Assembly: GCA_037178975.1 (NCBI GenBank)
Contig: JASJZH010000004.1
Location: 4,526,001 to 4,590,000 of the forward strand
Direction: 5' to 3'
From: Oscheius tipulae
Lineage: Eukaryota; Nematoda; Chromadorea; Rhabditida; Rhabditidae
DNA: 64,000 bases
The notes beneath the pieces were generated by a model. That model did not search any database, had not been told where the DNA came from, and saw only the letters and a program-made list of their open reading frames with translations. The translations under genes were made by a program, and so were the position numbers. Below, piece by piece: positions 25,968 through 37,307 of this stretch; within the stretch, counting starts at the first letter, position 1; every line of letters starts with the position of its first letter.

Positions 25968-27802
25968 CTATAAACAGACGGGAGATTGGAAATGTCGCCG
26001 AGCTCCGTCAAAGACGCTCATCAATGAATATGCATCCGCAGTCAGTTCACAAATTTCTCGGTCACCCCATGATTGTGTTGGTAGGTTTTGAAGAAAGATG
26101 ATAATGCCCTAAAACACATGTATTGTGCACATGAAAACCAATCAACCTGGAAGTCTTTCTCCATTTGAATTTGACGCGACCATTTACGTAGAAAGGCGGA
26201 GCAGACGTAGTTGTGAAATTGAGAAAAGCCATCCGGCTCACACTACGAAGATAGTTATGCAAATAAATACATCATACCAAGTAAGTATCCCAAAGACGAA
26301 TAGTAGCACGAAGCGGTATTTCCCTCATGAGAATATTGTTCATCCAGCGGAAAGAAAATTGCAGGAACTCGATTCCATTACTGATTAAATGATCGTGGAG
26401 GGTTTCTGAAGTTAACTTTGACGTCGAAACAGGTTGAACTGACTATCCACTCGACTTGTAAGGCTCTCCAATTCTTTAACCTTTCGTTGAATTCCTGGCT
26501 GCTCTAATATGTAGTTGTCCTTAGAGAAGTACTTTTAGAAATAAAAATCACCTACTTCGATGGAATGAAGAAGGGACCTGACACAGAAAAAACAGTCCGC
26601 TTCAATAAGTTGAAGCTGTTCTAGAGGAAGTTGCGACACTTGAAACGATCCCAGTTCGATATCGGCAGGAATGAATTCGGATAAATAAACAACGAAGAAA
26701 GGAGTGACCAAATCGTTGATTCCCTGCACATAGCCGCTTTCCGGATGTTGAATAGCCCATATGAAAAGAATTCTTTCAAAAATCTGGAATTAAAATGTAA
26801 CGGAAGAATACCAGTTCAAACTTCTTGAACTACGTCTTGTTGGAATAGTGGAATTAAGGGGCACATTCGGGGAATATCGATGTGAATTTGACGGAATGTC
26901 TGCGAATGCTCTTCTTCAAGTCTTTTCGGGTAATGTTCGGTCACGAATTCCCAGTAACTGCTCCGTTTCTGATTAACGGTCGACTGTCTTTCAGCGGCAC
27001 ACGTCGGAACATATCCCTAAACAAACATAGTTATATAAAAAACAGTAACCTACAGATAGTATTCTCCAGGCATAAGGCCTCAATCTGTGTGGAATACCCA
27101 TCCAACAGTCTTCTCGCAATCTTTCGAGATCAACATCTCCGGTGGCATGGGTAGTTTTCGACGATATTTCACATGTGAACAGCTTTCGAAGACGGGAGAA
27201 TCTATTTTGATCTGCGCTAGGCCCTAACACGTAGTATTCGAGTAGTCTGAAAACGAATCACCTGTTGTGAGATGACGGAACGCAAGACGAGGTGTAATTC
27301 CAGAGACTTCCGGCAACGTATTGAGGGTGGCTTTTGAGGAAGATGGGGTTGTCACTGATAAAGATGGCAGAGGCTCTAAAATAGAGTTCTATTGCTAAGA
27401 ATGCAATTTGGGAACCTCTCTGGATGGCGAGGCGTTGCAATGCTTGAACACGGCTATTTCGGTGATTCGGGGCGCTAACAGGCGGCATGATTACCTAAAA
27501 ACAAAGATTATATTGAGAAAGTAGGTACCTCTTCAACGTTCTCTTCAACTTTTGAAGCAATGAACACTTTGACTGACGACGTAGTTACCTTCTCGTTTTC
27601 AAGGACTTCAGTTTCCCAGGCATCGGAGACACTGCAAAAAAGTTGTTCATTGTAACATGCAGATCCTCCTGAAAAACTCCCACCTGTTTTCGTAGACTTG
27701 AAACTTGCTTAGACTTCTGCTTGAACGCTTTTCCTTATTCTCAAGCAAAACTTGCGTTGTTACTAAAGGAGACATCTTATTGTTAGTTTTCCATAGACTC
27801 AT
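25968..27802 (-). CDS. TBC1D22: TBC1D22-type Rab GTPase-activating protein
   Basis: TBC-domain RabGAP of the TBC1D22A/B class, Golgi-associated in mammals. The start at 27802 (MSLWKTNNKMSPLV) aligns with the family's N-terminal WKRS segment, and SVSDAWETEVLENEK matches the conserved SDAWD stretch. The TBC domain follows: WMGIPHRLRPYAWRIL near 27090, the arginine-finger motif IDIPR near 26880, the glutamine-finger motif GYVQGINDLVTPFF near 26710, and RWMNNILMREIPLR and WGDREICELTADAY to TAG at 25968. Both catalytic fingers are present, so an active GAP is likely. ST7 starts 272 nt downstream on the same strand. The N-terminus is shorter than in vertebrates. Confidence 0.9.
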
Positions 27803-28352
27803 TGACTTTTCGCTAGCCGTTTTCTGGAAACGTTGCGAAGTATTCAAGAAAGTAAGGCAGAAAAATGAAGGCAAAGAAGTTTTTTTTATTATTAGGAAAA
27901 CAAGATGGACTGTCACTAATCAGTTCCCGTGTCGTAGAGGAACTTACTAATTATTGTTCAAGTCGTACTCTTCCTGGTTAAGTTCAGCAAAACAGGCATG
28001 AACGCACGCCAGCATGGCTCAAACCGCCAAAGATTACCGCGCGCGGAAAGTAGCAAGAATGCGATTTAGGAGTCCTGCCAGGAATTACAGCCAGGGTGTT
28101 TTTTTTCTTCAAAAACCCCATAGTAACGCTAGTTTAACCTAAACATTTCACCCCTTTTTTCATCCTGGCTTTTCTTTCTTTTCTGAAGTCGAAGTTGTGG
28201 TAGGCTTCTTTGACCTCTTGGCCTATGCTAAATGTTCCCATTTACTCGGGGGAATGTGCGCTCCAACTCACTGAGCGCGAAATCCCACATGTAGCGTCAT
28301 TACTCCCAAAACGGCTTCTTTTGCCATTTTTCTCTAACCTTCCCAAATTCAG
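27803..28352. other. Divergent intergenic region
   Basis: Lies between TBC1D22 and UBC9. A TTTCCAG acceptor precedes the TBC1D22 start by about 20 nt and AAATTCAG directly precedes the UBC9 ATG. A short ATG ORF on the minus strand near 28013 could be an alternative first TBC1D22 exon. Otherwise nothing is seen. Confidence 0.45.
28344..28352 (+). promoter_or_regulatory. Candidate trans-splice acceptor of UBC9
   Basis: CAAATTCAG ends at the base before the UBC9 ATG and no upstream coding exon is needed, since the protein starts as in other animals. This supports leader addition directly at the start codon. Confidence 0.5.
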
Positions 28353-29015
28353 ATGGCTGGAATTGCCGCTGGTCGTCTAGCCGAAGAGCGCAAGTCGTGG
28401 AGAAAGGATCACCCTTTTGGCTTCATCGCTAAACCTGTTAAGAACATCGATGGAACACTGAATCTGTTCAACTGGGAATGCGCTATACCGGGTAAGTGCG
28501 TATATATTCGTAAACACAATGTACTAATTTTTAGGCAAGAAAGATACAATCTGGGAAGGAGGCCTTTACAAGATCCGAGTGCTTTTCAAAGATGACTTCC
28601 CCACGAGCCCTCCGAAGTGCAAATTTGAGCCGCCCCTCTTTCATCCGAACGTATATCCCTCAGGTTTTTCTAGCTCATCATTTAAAAACTGCTTTTGTTC
28701 AGGAACAGTCTGTCTGTCCATCTTAGACGAGACCAAGGACTGGAAGCCCTCTATTTCTGTAAGAAATTTCGCTAAAAATTTACATCTTTTTTTCCAGATC
28801 AAGCAACTACTAATTGGCATCCAGGACCTTCTAAATAACCCCAATCCCGAGGACCCTGCTCAGGCCGAAGCGTACCAAATCTACTGTCAGAATCGGTAAT
28901 TTCCCATGTTGCGTTCTTGGAAAATTTAATTTCCAGTGTCGAGTACGAGAAACGAGTTCGACGAGAGGCTTCTAAATTCAATGCTGACCTTGTCCAGAAG
29001 CAGATGCTTGGATAA
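28353..29015 (+). CDS. ubc-9: SUMO-conjugating enzyme UBC9
   Basis: E2 enzyme that accepts SUMO from the Aos1-Uba2 E1 and transfers it to target lysines, often in psi-K-x-E motifs, mainly in the nucleus. The ATG at 28353 gives [20 protein letters not shown], nearly identical to the family. The E2 fold follows with [14 protein letters not shown] (the HPN motif) and the catalytic cysteine in SGTVCLSIL. The end is [12 protein letters not shown] before TAA. Four introns of about 36-41 nt interrupt it. The length of about 160 residues is normal for UBC9. JMJD6 starts 352 nt downstream on the same strand. Confidence 0.97.
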
Positions 29016-29367
29016 TTTACGATGTCTATTACAATCCCGTGATTTTAAATATCATTTTATACTGTGAATACTCCCTAATACATGATGTTGCTGCATCTGT
29101 TACCTGTGTTTTACTGTTTTGTCAGACAATAGGTTCAGGGGCATTATTCGCGGGTTATGGTAGCAGACGCTCGTCAAAGCGATAAGGTTTGTTGATGCTT
29201 TTAGTAGGGCGAACTGTTGTATCCTTGTTCTGAACGGAAACATAATTTTTTTTTTAGAATAACGTCATTTGGCTAACTAGTTGCAGCAGCATCAGAATAG
29301 CTTTTCAATACTTTGTCAAGTCTTGTCGAAAAGTTTCGAAAGCGCCATTTTTTTTATCATTGCAATC

Positions 29368-31010
29368 ATGGAGCTGAGGCCATTTCCTAGTGAACTTTTT
29401 TCCCACTTCTCAGATTTATCCCTCACTTTTTTCAGTGGCGTAAAAGAATTTGGCCGTATTTGTGATGAATTCAAGGTTTCTTTGTCTATTACCTCATATT
29501 CCTTCTCAGGCTGAAGCGTACAATTATCTGTTTGGTCGACGACGTTCTCTCCGACGGATTGAGAAGGCAAAGCGGAAGGCTCGTCCCGAACTCAATAACT
29601 TCGGATGGGATCGACTAAATCTTTCGTCTCAATTCCATCCTCCCGACTTCGTGGACAACATTCAGCGGCACGTTCTTTTTATTTTGAGACACTTATGTGT
29701 ATGTTTCAGAGTAGATGGCAGCAACATGTCGGTTGACGATTTTCGCCAGAACTTCGAGTATCCTTCGGAGCCGTGTATCTTGACAGGTTTAACTGATCAC
29801 TGGAAAGCTTCTGAAAAATGGACTGTTGACGTTTGTTGGCGTTGTTTTTGAACTCAATTTTCTTTTTCAGAGAATTCAGAAGAAATACCGAAATCAAAAA
29901 TTCAAGGTACGGTGATGGTTGAAGTTTGAAACCAGAGCTTCAGTGTGGAGAGGACGATGACGGCTACTCTGTAAAAATTTCCCTAAAGTATTATGTCGAG
30001 TACATGTTCAATCAGGCTCAGGGAGATGACAGCCCTCTCTACATCTTCGATAGCGGATTTGGAAGTGTAAGTCTTCATTTCTTTTACTGAGGAATATTTT
30101 CAGAGACACAAAACCAAAAAACTTTTGGACGACTACGAAGTGCCCGTCATGTTCAAAGACGATCTGTTCAACTACGCCGATTTCAAAAAACGTCCACCTC
30201 ATAGGCTTGCATCTTTTTTTTCGTAAATACTTATCTTTTAGATGGTTTGTTATGGGCCCAGCCCGCAGCGGTACAGGAATCCACATCGATCCTTTGGGTA
30301 CCTCCGCCTGGAACAGTCTCCTTCAAGGCCATAAGAGGTGAGTGAATAATTTTTTGAAATCAGTCCTACTTTCAGATGGGTTCTGATTTCACCAAATGCT
30401 CCCAAACATCTTGTGAAGCCACTGAATTCAGAGAAAGGAAAACATCCTCAGGAAGCTGTTACCTGGTTCAACACCGTTTACAAACGTGTTCGTGATCCTT
30501 CCTGGCCCAAGGAATACAGAGTCATCGAAGCAAGACAGGGTCCCGGTGAAACCATGTTTGTGCCATCAGGTAAGCCTGAATTTACCTGCTTTGTAATCAA
30601 GTGTAACAGGCTGGTGGCATGTAGTAATCAACGAGGACTCGACGATCGCCGTGACTCAAAACTTTGCAAGTGTGGCTAACCTGCATCAGGTCTGGCCGAA
30701 GACGGTAATTGGCAGGCCGAAGCTCAGCAAACACTGGTACAAAAGGTAAGATTGCTTCTGATCTTGACTATTCGTTTGTTCTAGACTGTACAAGGAGAGA
30801 CCGGAGCTCATTCATATTATTCACGAGTCCCTGAACAGTCCTCCTGATCCGAACGATTCTTCGAGTGACTCATCTAGTAGCAGTAGCAGTTCTTCGGATA
30901 GCAGCAGCGAAGAAGACAGAGGCGGCATCATGTCCAGAAAGAAACGTCGTAGCGAGAATAGTGGTCAAGATGTCTGCGTCAACAAACTCCGGTCCACTCC
31001 CCCTATCTAA
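29368..31010 (+). CDS. psr-1: JMJD6 Fe(II)/2-oxoglutarate oxygenase
   Basis: JmjC enzyme known for lysyl hydroxylation of splicing factors and debated arginine demethylation; nuclear. The conserved part begins with a basic stretch ([14 protein letters not shown]). It includes [10 protein letters not shown] and [12 protein letters not shown], the iron ligands in [15 protein letters not shown] (HxD) and the distal histidine in [19 protein letters not shown]. It ends with a polyserine/acid tract and RKKRR, as in human JMJD6. A 41-residue N-terminal exon from the ATG at 29368 is spliced in frame through a short intron and is not part of other JMJD6 proteins I recall. TAA at 31008-31010 is 102 nt from the convergent INPP5A-like stop. 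Confidence 0.93.
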
Positions 31011-31111
31011 CTCGTGCGATCTTCTGAACACATATCCGGTACTACTCATATTGAGTAGTTTTACTTGTTGAATAAATCAGTTTTATTTGGATTCATCTTA
31101 TATCTCCAGCT

Positions 31112-32624
31112 TCACTTCAAGCAGATTGTAGAATGCAGAGCGACAGCTTTCTGGGGTCCGATCGAGACATTCTCTCCCACTAATCCATAGTACAGCCCAC
31201 TTGCGCAAAAGCTGTCCTGAATGAGATTGGTTAGAGGAAAGACTAGTCCTTTACATGACGAAACAGCTTGTCCATTGCTGCATTGTAAAGGATTCTATCA
31301 GCCCTGTAATGCTCGTAGTTACAAATTTAAAGTTTCTGACCATGACGGACACAATGTTCTAGTGAACTCTTCTTTCCCTTCATCGGTCAAAGCATAATGT
31401 CGAGAAGGCTTAAAAGTTTGAATGAAACTAACTAGATTGAGACAACCTGGAAGAAAATAGCCTCCTCCAAAAGAGATCCTCCAAAAGTGATTGAAGCCAA
31501 CTCTCCGTTGTACCGTTTTGCCATCTGGCCTCTTCCCAGTCGGAAGAACCCTGAAGAAAAAAATTAAGAAATATCCAAGTGATGCTCACAGTCGTGGATA
31601 GAATGCATGTCGAAACGACTCTTTTCCACAGTCGTTACGTTTCTTCCGTGGCGATCCACGTGTTCCAGAGCCTCAACTTTACCCGACTCGTCTTTTTTAG
31701 CAATGGTCGAGAGCCTTTGGGTACTTTCCAAATAAGAGAGTAGCTGCGTTTCGTGCAACATTGCATTGCTAAAAAGGAACTAGATTAGTTAAGGATTACA
31801 GTAACCCACAAGGAGCCGGCAACTATGATGGCATCCTCTTTGAGACCTTCTTCTTCGAGCTCACGCAGCAGGAACTCAATCTGTTCCTGTCGTTTTTGAG
31901 CAGCCTTGGTGACTTCCGGCTTTTCGACGATCTCATTGACGTCTTCGAATGGGACCGAATGAAGACAGACGTTGACAAAGGTCATCTCTTTCGAGTTAAT
32001 TCTGAAACGGCTCAGAAGAAAGCCTGTCCTTTGTTGAGAGATGTCTCGCGAACCGTCTTCTCGCTGCAAATCAAGCTCAACAATAGTAGGTTTGTGTTAC
32101 TCACGTAAAAGTCTTTCCGGAACGAGTACTGTTGATTGAATGTGTTCTGGATGAATCCGTCACATTCGGCATCTCCGATACACTGATGATGTCCCTGGCT
32201 CACCGGTATGAAGCCAGTGTTCGAGAACCTATCATAGAAATAAACGTCTTCGTTGTTTCGGAACAGAAACAGAGATCCCAGACCAGTGAGTCTTGTATCG
32301 AAAAAGGCTCTAGAAGAGTTAAAGTGCTTGTAAATGATCGGATGATCCGTTATTCTGAAAGAGTTCGGTCTAGACTCAACCCATATACCTACCCTCCAAG
32401 TAGGACACGGGCAGCATAGTCTGGATCTTTCGAATTGACTAATCCTTGAACATGGACAACGGCAAACTCTGGTTTCTGTTCCGCAATCTCCTTTGCAACT
32501 TCTGAAGCCCAAGCACGCAAGGTGTCGTCCTCAGAGGTATTGAGAATATTGAGAATGGACTAACCTGCTCGCCAATCTGCGATATGTCTCCAGTAACAGT
32601 GACTTGTTTGATGTAGTTTGTCAT
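31112..32624 (-). CDS. INPP5A-like protein, probable catalytically dead inositol 5-phosphatase
   Basis: Aligns along its length with type I inositol-trisphosphate 5-phosphatase (INPP5A), which hydrolyses IP3 to end calcium signals. The ATG at 32624 begins MTNYIKQVTVTGDISQIG. Introns are about 35-40 nt. Matches include LGSLFLFRNNEDVYFYD, FVNVCLHSVPFEDVNE, EKPEVTKAAQKRQEQIEFLL and LCPSWADRIL. Length is about 430 residues (INPP5A about 410). At the catalytic motifs the sequence departs from the family: TANVGS reads TGDISQ, HCQE reads HVQG, VNxHL reads VNVCL, GDFN reads GSFN and GDHKPV reads GPQKAV. Only the D and R of WCDRIL survive. No CaaX box ends the protein (TICLK). The frame is otherwise intact, so this looks like a maintained pseudoenzyme rather than a decayed gene. 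Confidence 0.78.
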
Positions 32625-33089
32625 GTGGAGTATCTTAAAGCTGGGATGGGAGAGTTTTTGAGAAAGAACGAGGGAAATCCACAGTCGTCAAGGGAGCAAT
32701 TGGAGTGAACAAGAAGGCTGGTAATTCGAAGACCACGCCCGTGAAACCGGTCGTCTGAGTCAGCGCCAAGGATTAAAAGGCGCTACTCTGTCTGTCTTTT
32801 TTTGTCGGTAGTTCAAAAGGGGTCTCTTTTTTTACGACTTTCTCATTTCACACCCAATCGACGACCGCACCCTCTCGTCTCTCCTCCTACAGGTTTGATG
32901 CCAGAGAATGGTCTGGTTTCAACACTGGGATCAATATGTCTAGCTTCCTCAGAGGGTTGATCTGTTTGTACAAAGCGGGGAACTGATTATAGAAAGAACG
33001 GGAAACTTGAAAAACTTTCGGCAGATGATTCAAGATTTATTTGATGCAATGGCAACCCGAAGAGTGTATTTAGACTGCTTGAGATATGA
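32625..33089. other. Intergenic, no gene seen
   Basis: Between the ENPP stop and the INPP5A-like start, both minus strand. It is pyrimidine-rich on the plus strand around 32800-32890. A plus-strand ATG ORF of about 20 codons near 32898 has no support. Confidence 0.4.
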
Positions 33090-35164
33090 CTAAAAGCTCT
33101 CAATACTCGAACTGTCTCCGTGAGATAAGGACAGCATATGTATTTCTTCCCTGTGAGCTGTTCGACCAGTAGCTGAAGCCTGAAACAGGCAGATTACAAT
33201 CGATTTGCCATCCTAAAGATTACCTCTTCCCCACTAGCAGCGTCCAAGGGACGATAGCCATGGTTTTTTAGAGCCCATCCCGGGTCGTCTTTCATGATTG
33301 TGTGTCTGCAGCCGTAGACGAGATACAGAAGAACAATGATGAACGGCGGAATGAAGAAAACCATGAACCCAAAAGTATCCTGGAAATGTTATTCTGTAAG
33401 AGACATGGAACTAACCGTGACTACGTTCTGCGTCATCCGTCGATCCACAACTTGATCGACAGATTTCAAAGCCAGTTGGAGAGTTGACAAAGAACCGTTG
33501 TTGGGTGCAGGTGTTATATTCAACAAATGACACATAAAAGGATAAAGATCAATGTTTTCCGGGATTTTAGAAATCTGTGCTATTATTATCAGACCGAACA
33601 TTAGATTTGGTGTACCTGTTTTTTTGTAGAAATCTTTGGCCCAGCCATAACGAGAATCGCTCTCATTTCTGGTCGATCGGGATCCATTCCATGAGTTGAG
33701 GAGTTGAACCGAAAGATGCCGTTGGCTCCATAGTCTCTAGAACTTTTTTTTTATGAAATATTCTCAAAAAAGGTCATACCGTTCCAGCTCAGAAGTTTTA
33801 CAAGAGAAAGAGATGGACGAACCGACCTCTGGTTCAATTACAACAGCGCCAATTCTTGTAGTTGTTTCATAATGCCAACGATGAGGAGTTTTCTGTAAAA
33901 GTTAGCCTCGTCCAACGTGAGAAATACCTCCTTCAAATGAATCTTCACTTCAAAGTTATGTTTTTCGACGGCAGCAGTGAGTTTGTCGTAGATATCATGT
34001 GCTTGTTCTGGTGTTTTCGGATAGATCATATGATCTCCAACAAAGTAGTCGCCGTCTGGCAAGAAGTCCCGAATACACATTATGTGTTTCTGATCGATGA
34101 TCTAAAAAAAAAGTACGCCTATCTTGTGAGAAGAGACTCACCTCAGCATGTCCGTGGTCAGCTGTGAGGATAACATTGATTTTTCCGTCGAGATCGTTGT
34201 TGGCGAGTTTGTCCAAGAAATACCGGAACAGCTGGTCCAGCTCTGTCATCTTCTTTTTCAAGGCTCCGTTGTAAAATCCGTTTTTATGTAAAGTCGAATC
34301 GGGCTCCGCGATGTACCATGCCACAAAGTTGACCGGACTTTCTTTCCTCACAAACTCATCGATTACCTCGTCACAATCAGACATCCAACTCGACAAGTTT
34401 CCGTACGTTGTCCATTGTCTGAACACAGGAAGTTGAACTAGGATTTGGTAAATAATCATGGAACAGAAGCAATTAAAACCCTGTATCCCATAGAATAAAA
34501 TATATTGATTACTTGTGATAATGTCCTTGAGAAGGAGTGCTTGGAAAGTTTCCTTCTCCCATTGGCCAGAAATACGTGGACGACAGTCTATTGCTTCCTC
34601 CTCTGTAACTAGAAAATGAAGAGATTCATAATCAGCAAACCTCTCGTTACTGATCCAAATAGGTTCCCCTTTGAACCACTCGACTTGAAGGGACTCGTTG
34701 ACTACGCCAGCCTTCTGCGTCGAATTGAAGTAGTCAAATCTGGCTCAAGGATACATTTAAAGCCTTCGCAACTTACGATTTATTTGTGGCCGTATCGAAG
34801 AAGAAGTTGGAGACAATTCCATGCGACTCTTCATACAGGCCTGTTCTGATTCAATGTCACGAAACAAAAAAAAGAATTTTTACCTGTGACTATTCCCATG
34901 TGGTTTGGAGCAGTGAACGTGATGTACTGACTTTTCGATCCGTTCACGAACCAGGTGTTCTCATTAGCCCATTTGTAGATATTCGGTGTCTAAATAGTTT
35001 CTAAACAACCGCCTAAGCAAAGGTACCGTGGTTTCGTTGAGAAGGTCCCATCGGAATCCATCGAAAGAAATTAGGAGAAGTTTCGGGTCATTGCTCATGG
35101 TACATGTCGAGATGAACAGACTATATTGTGCTAGGAAAAAAGTCCAATGGGCACCATATCGCAT
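33090..35164 (-). CDS. Ectonucleotide pyrophosphatase/phosphodiesterase (ENPP4/5-like)
   Basis: Extracellular alkaline-phosphatase-superfamily enzyme splitting phosphodiester or pyrophosphate bonds. The start at 35164 (MRYGAHWTFFLAQYSLFISTCT) is a signal peptide. Metal site one is in LLISFDGFRWD, the nucleophile threonine in YITFTAPNHMGIVTG, and further metal residues in LTADHGHAEV and in THGMDPDRPEMRAIL. A C-terminal helix (VFFIPPFIIVLLYLVYGC) and a short cytoplasmic tail end at TAG 33090, making it type I membrane-bound. The exon join between LLRRL (about 35010) and the nucleophile exon could not be resolved in frame by eye. This is either an intron I misplace or a local sequence error. Nematode ENPP homologues exist (for example C27A7). 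Confidence 0.88.
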
Positions 35165-35784
35165 AGCTGTGGATAAATAAGTTTGTTCCGTTTACTAATT
35201 GATTCGCTGTTTTCTGCTACTACAATCGCAATCGCGTCGGGACCTCTACCATTTTGTATCTTTCTTAATTAAGACATACACTAATGTTGAGACGAGTGAG
35301 AGACATTAGGAAGACGAAAAGAGTATTCGTACATCCGATTTCGGGCGTGGCCCAGCTGACCCGCCTAATTCAGTTTGGACGCCGTTTGACATATTCTGGA
35401 GAGGGAGGCAGCCACAAACAGACATGCTGCGGTTCAGCTGGACGAGACCATGATATTCACCATACAGGTTTCTCTCTTCTATCCGACTATACCACTTTCT
35501 TTTCAGACTTTGCTTCTAGAAGCTGTACTCATGTACGCGAGAAGAGGTGAGCTTGTATTCCAGTAGTTTAGAATACAACTTTAGAGCTTGTATTCCAGTA
35601 CTTTGTGTGTAATCTGTAAATAGTCAAGATAGAGTCTGATTAGATACTGAATTCTGTAGTTAAAAGAGAAGTGCTTTCCTTGAAATGTCGTGGAGGTGAC
35701 GTCCGACAATCTGATTTGTCACGTGCATCCATTTTGAACAACCTCAGAGTGGAGATATTCAGAACACGCGGCTCACCACTGTCA

Positions 35785-37278
35785 GGACTATCACACATCT
35801 GCTTCGACCTCTCAAAACCTGGCCCAGATTCTGTTCGAAGACTTCAACAGGTTCCAACCGCATTAAAATCTTAATTTCTTTTTAGAAATGCCCTTCCAGA
35901 TCCGTCTCCAACGACTGTAACAGTAGAGATAACTATTCAGGACATTAGCGAAATATCCGCCATTAGCGGAACATTCGTAGTCGACTTCTGGCTGTCAGCT
36001 ATTTGGCTTGATCGCAGGTTTTGTTGAGATTCCAATACAACATAAACTTGTTAAGACTGGCCTATTCACACTTGGATCCATGTCGCACAAATCTCTCTCT
36101 GGACCACGACACAGAGCCACGACTCTGGTCACCAAATGTTTGTAAGTTCTCTTTTTGAACCGAAATATGTTGACACAGGTGTGGTCAATTCCAAATCGAC
36201 AAAAGTCCATGATTCGCCGAAACCCAACATTCTCTTAATGATATTCCCCAACGGAACTATATGGCTGAACTACAGAATCAGATCCGAGGCTCCTTGCGAG
36301 ATGAACCTTAAGAACTTTCCGCTTGATTCCATCCGATGCAATCTCGTTCTTGAGAGCTATTCCTACAATTCGGCTGAGGTCCGTCTTCAGTGGTTAGCGT
36401 GGGATCCCGTCAGTACTGTGCGATCAGATTTCAACTTGCCCGACTTCCGAATGACGAACATTACCAATGGAGCACAGGTAGAATCTTATACGGCCGGTCT
36501 TTGGCATAGGTTAGATTTCTACCGTCCATACTTAAATTGACTGTTTTCGGTTGACCGTCACTATTAGCTTCGAGAGACTGTACGGCTTCTATATTCTTCA
36601 GGTGATCGTTTCTTGTTTTTGGGAGAAAAATGCAAAATTGCAGATGTATCTCCCAACGTACGTATCGGTCTTTGTGTCGTGGATAGGTATTCCCTTCTTT
36701 CTACTTTTTTTCATTGCATTTCATTTGAGCGTTCTACATGGATACGAGAGCACTTCCTGCTAGAATAACTTTGTCCGTCTCTTCGCTCATGGCTCTGACT
36801 TTCCAGTTCGGAAATATGGTCAAGAGTCTTCCGAAGGCCTCAACTATAAAAGCCATTGACATATGGGCCTTTGGCAGTGTAGGGTATTCGTACTTTTTAT
36901 AGCCCAAACCGATACCTCTGTCTCAGGTTCATATTCTGCGCTTTGATAGAGCTGGCAATAGTAGCATACCACGACAAGATGGAAGACCAGCGAGTAAGAG
37001 GAACTCGGCGTAAATTCACAAATGCAATGGCTAACGGACATTCTGAAGAAGCCCATAGGTGAGTTCTTATTAAAGAGTTTAGTCTGAAAAACCATTTAGA
37101 AGTATGGCTAGAATGTGTTCGAAAAGCAGTCGAGTTTCGGAAAAGGGAGCTTTGATAGACCGAATCGCCAGTATTCTATTCCCAGTAAGTTCTTTTCAGT
37201 CAACTAGTACAGATTCAGTGCGCCTTTTCACTGTTCAACCTCGTTTATTGGACTTATTATTTATACTCCTCCCATTGA
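35785..37278 (+). CDS. Cys-loop ligand-gated ion channel subunit (LGC/GGR-like), 5' exon unresolved
   Basis: Pentameric channel subunit of the plasma membrane. The extracellular domain is seen from about 35785 ([25 protein letters not shown]). The Cys-loop [15 protein letters not shown] has 13 residues between its cysteines. M1 ([20 protein letters not shown]) follows, then M2 with [20 protein letters not shown], then M3 ([15 protein letters not shown]), a basic loop and M4 ([14 protein letters not shown]) ending SSH at TGA 37276-37278. The Pro-Ala before the M2 arginine is the usual mark of anion channels. No signal peptide or start ATG could be joined in frame, so the first exon(s) lie upstream, between about 35200 and 35780. 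The ligand cannot be predicted. Confidence 0.85.
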
Positions 37279-37307
37279 GTGTCTTCATTTATATCGCTGT
37301 TCGAGAA

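Noticed and set aside
37104-37300. First half of a 138-codon plus-strand ORF read straight through the channel M4 exon
   Set aside because: A 35-nt intron in phase restores the proper M4 sequence in another frame; the straight reading is an artefact.
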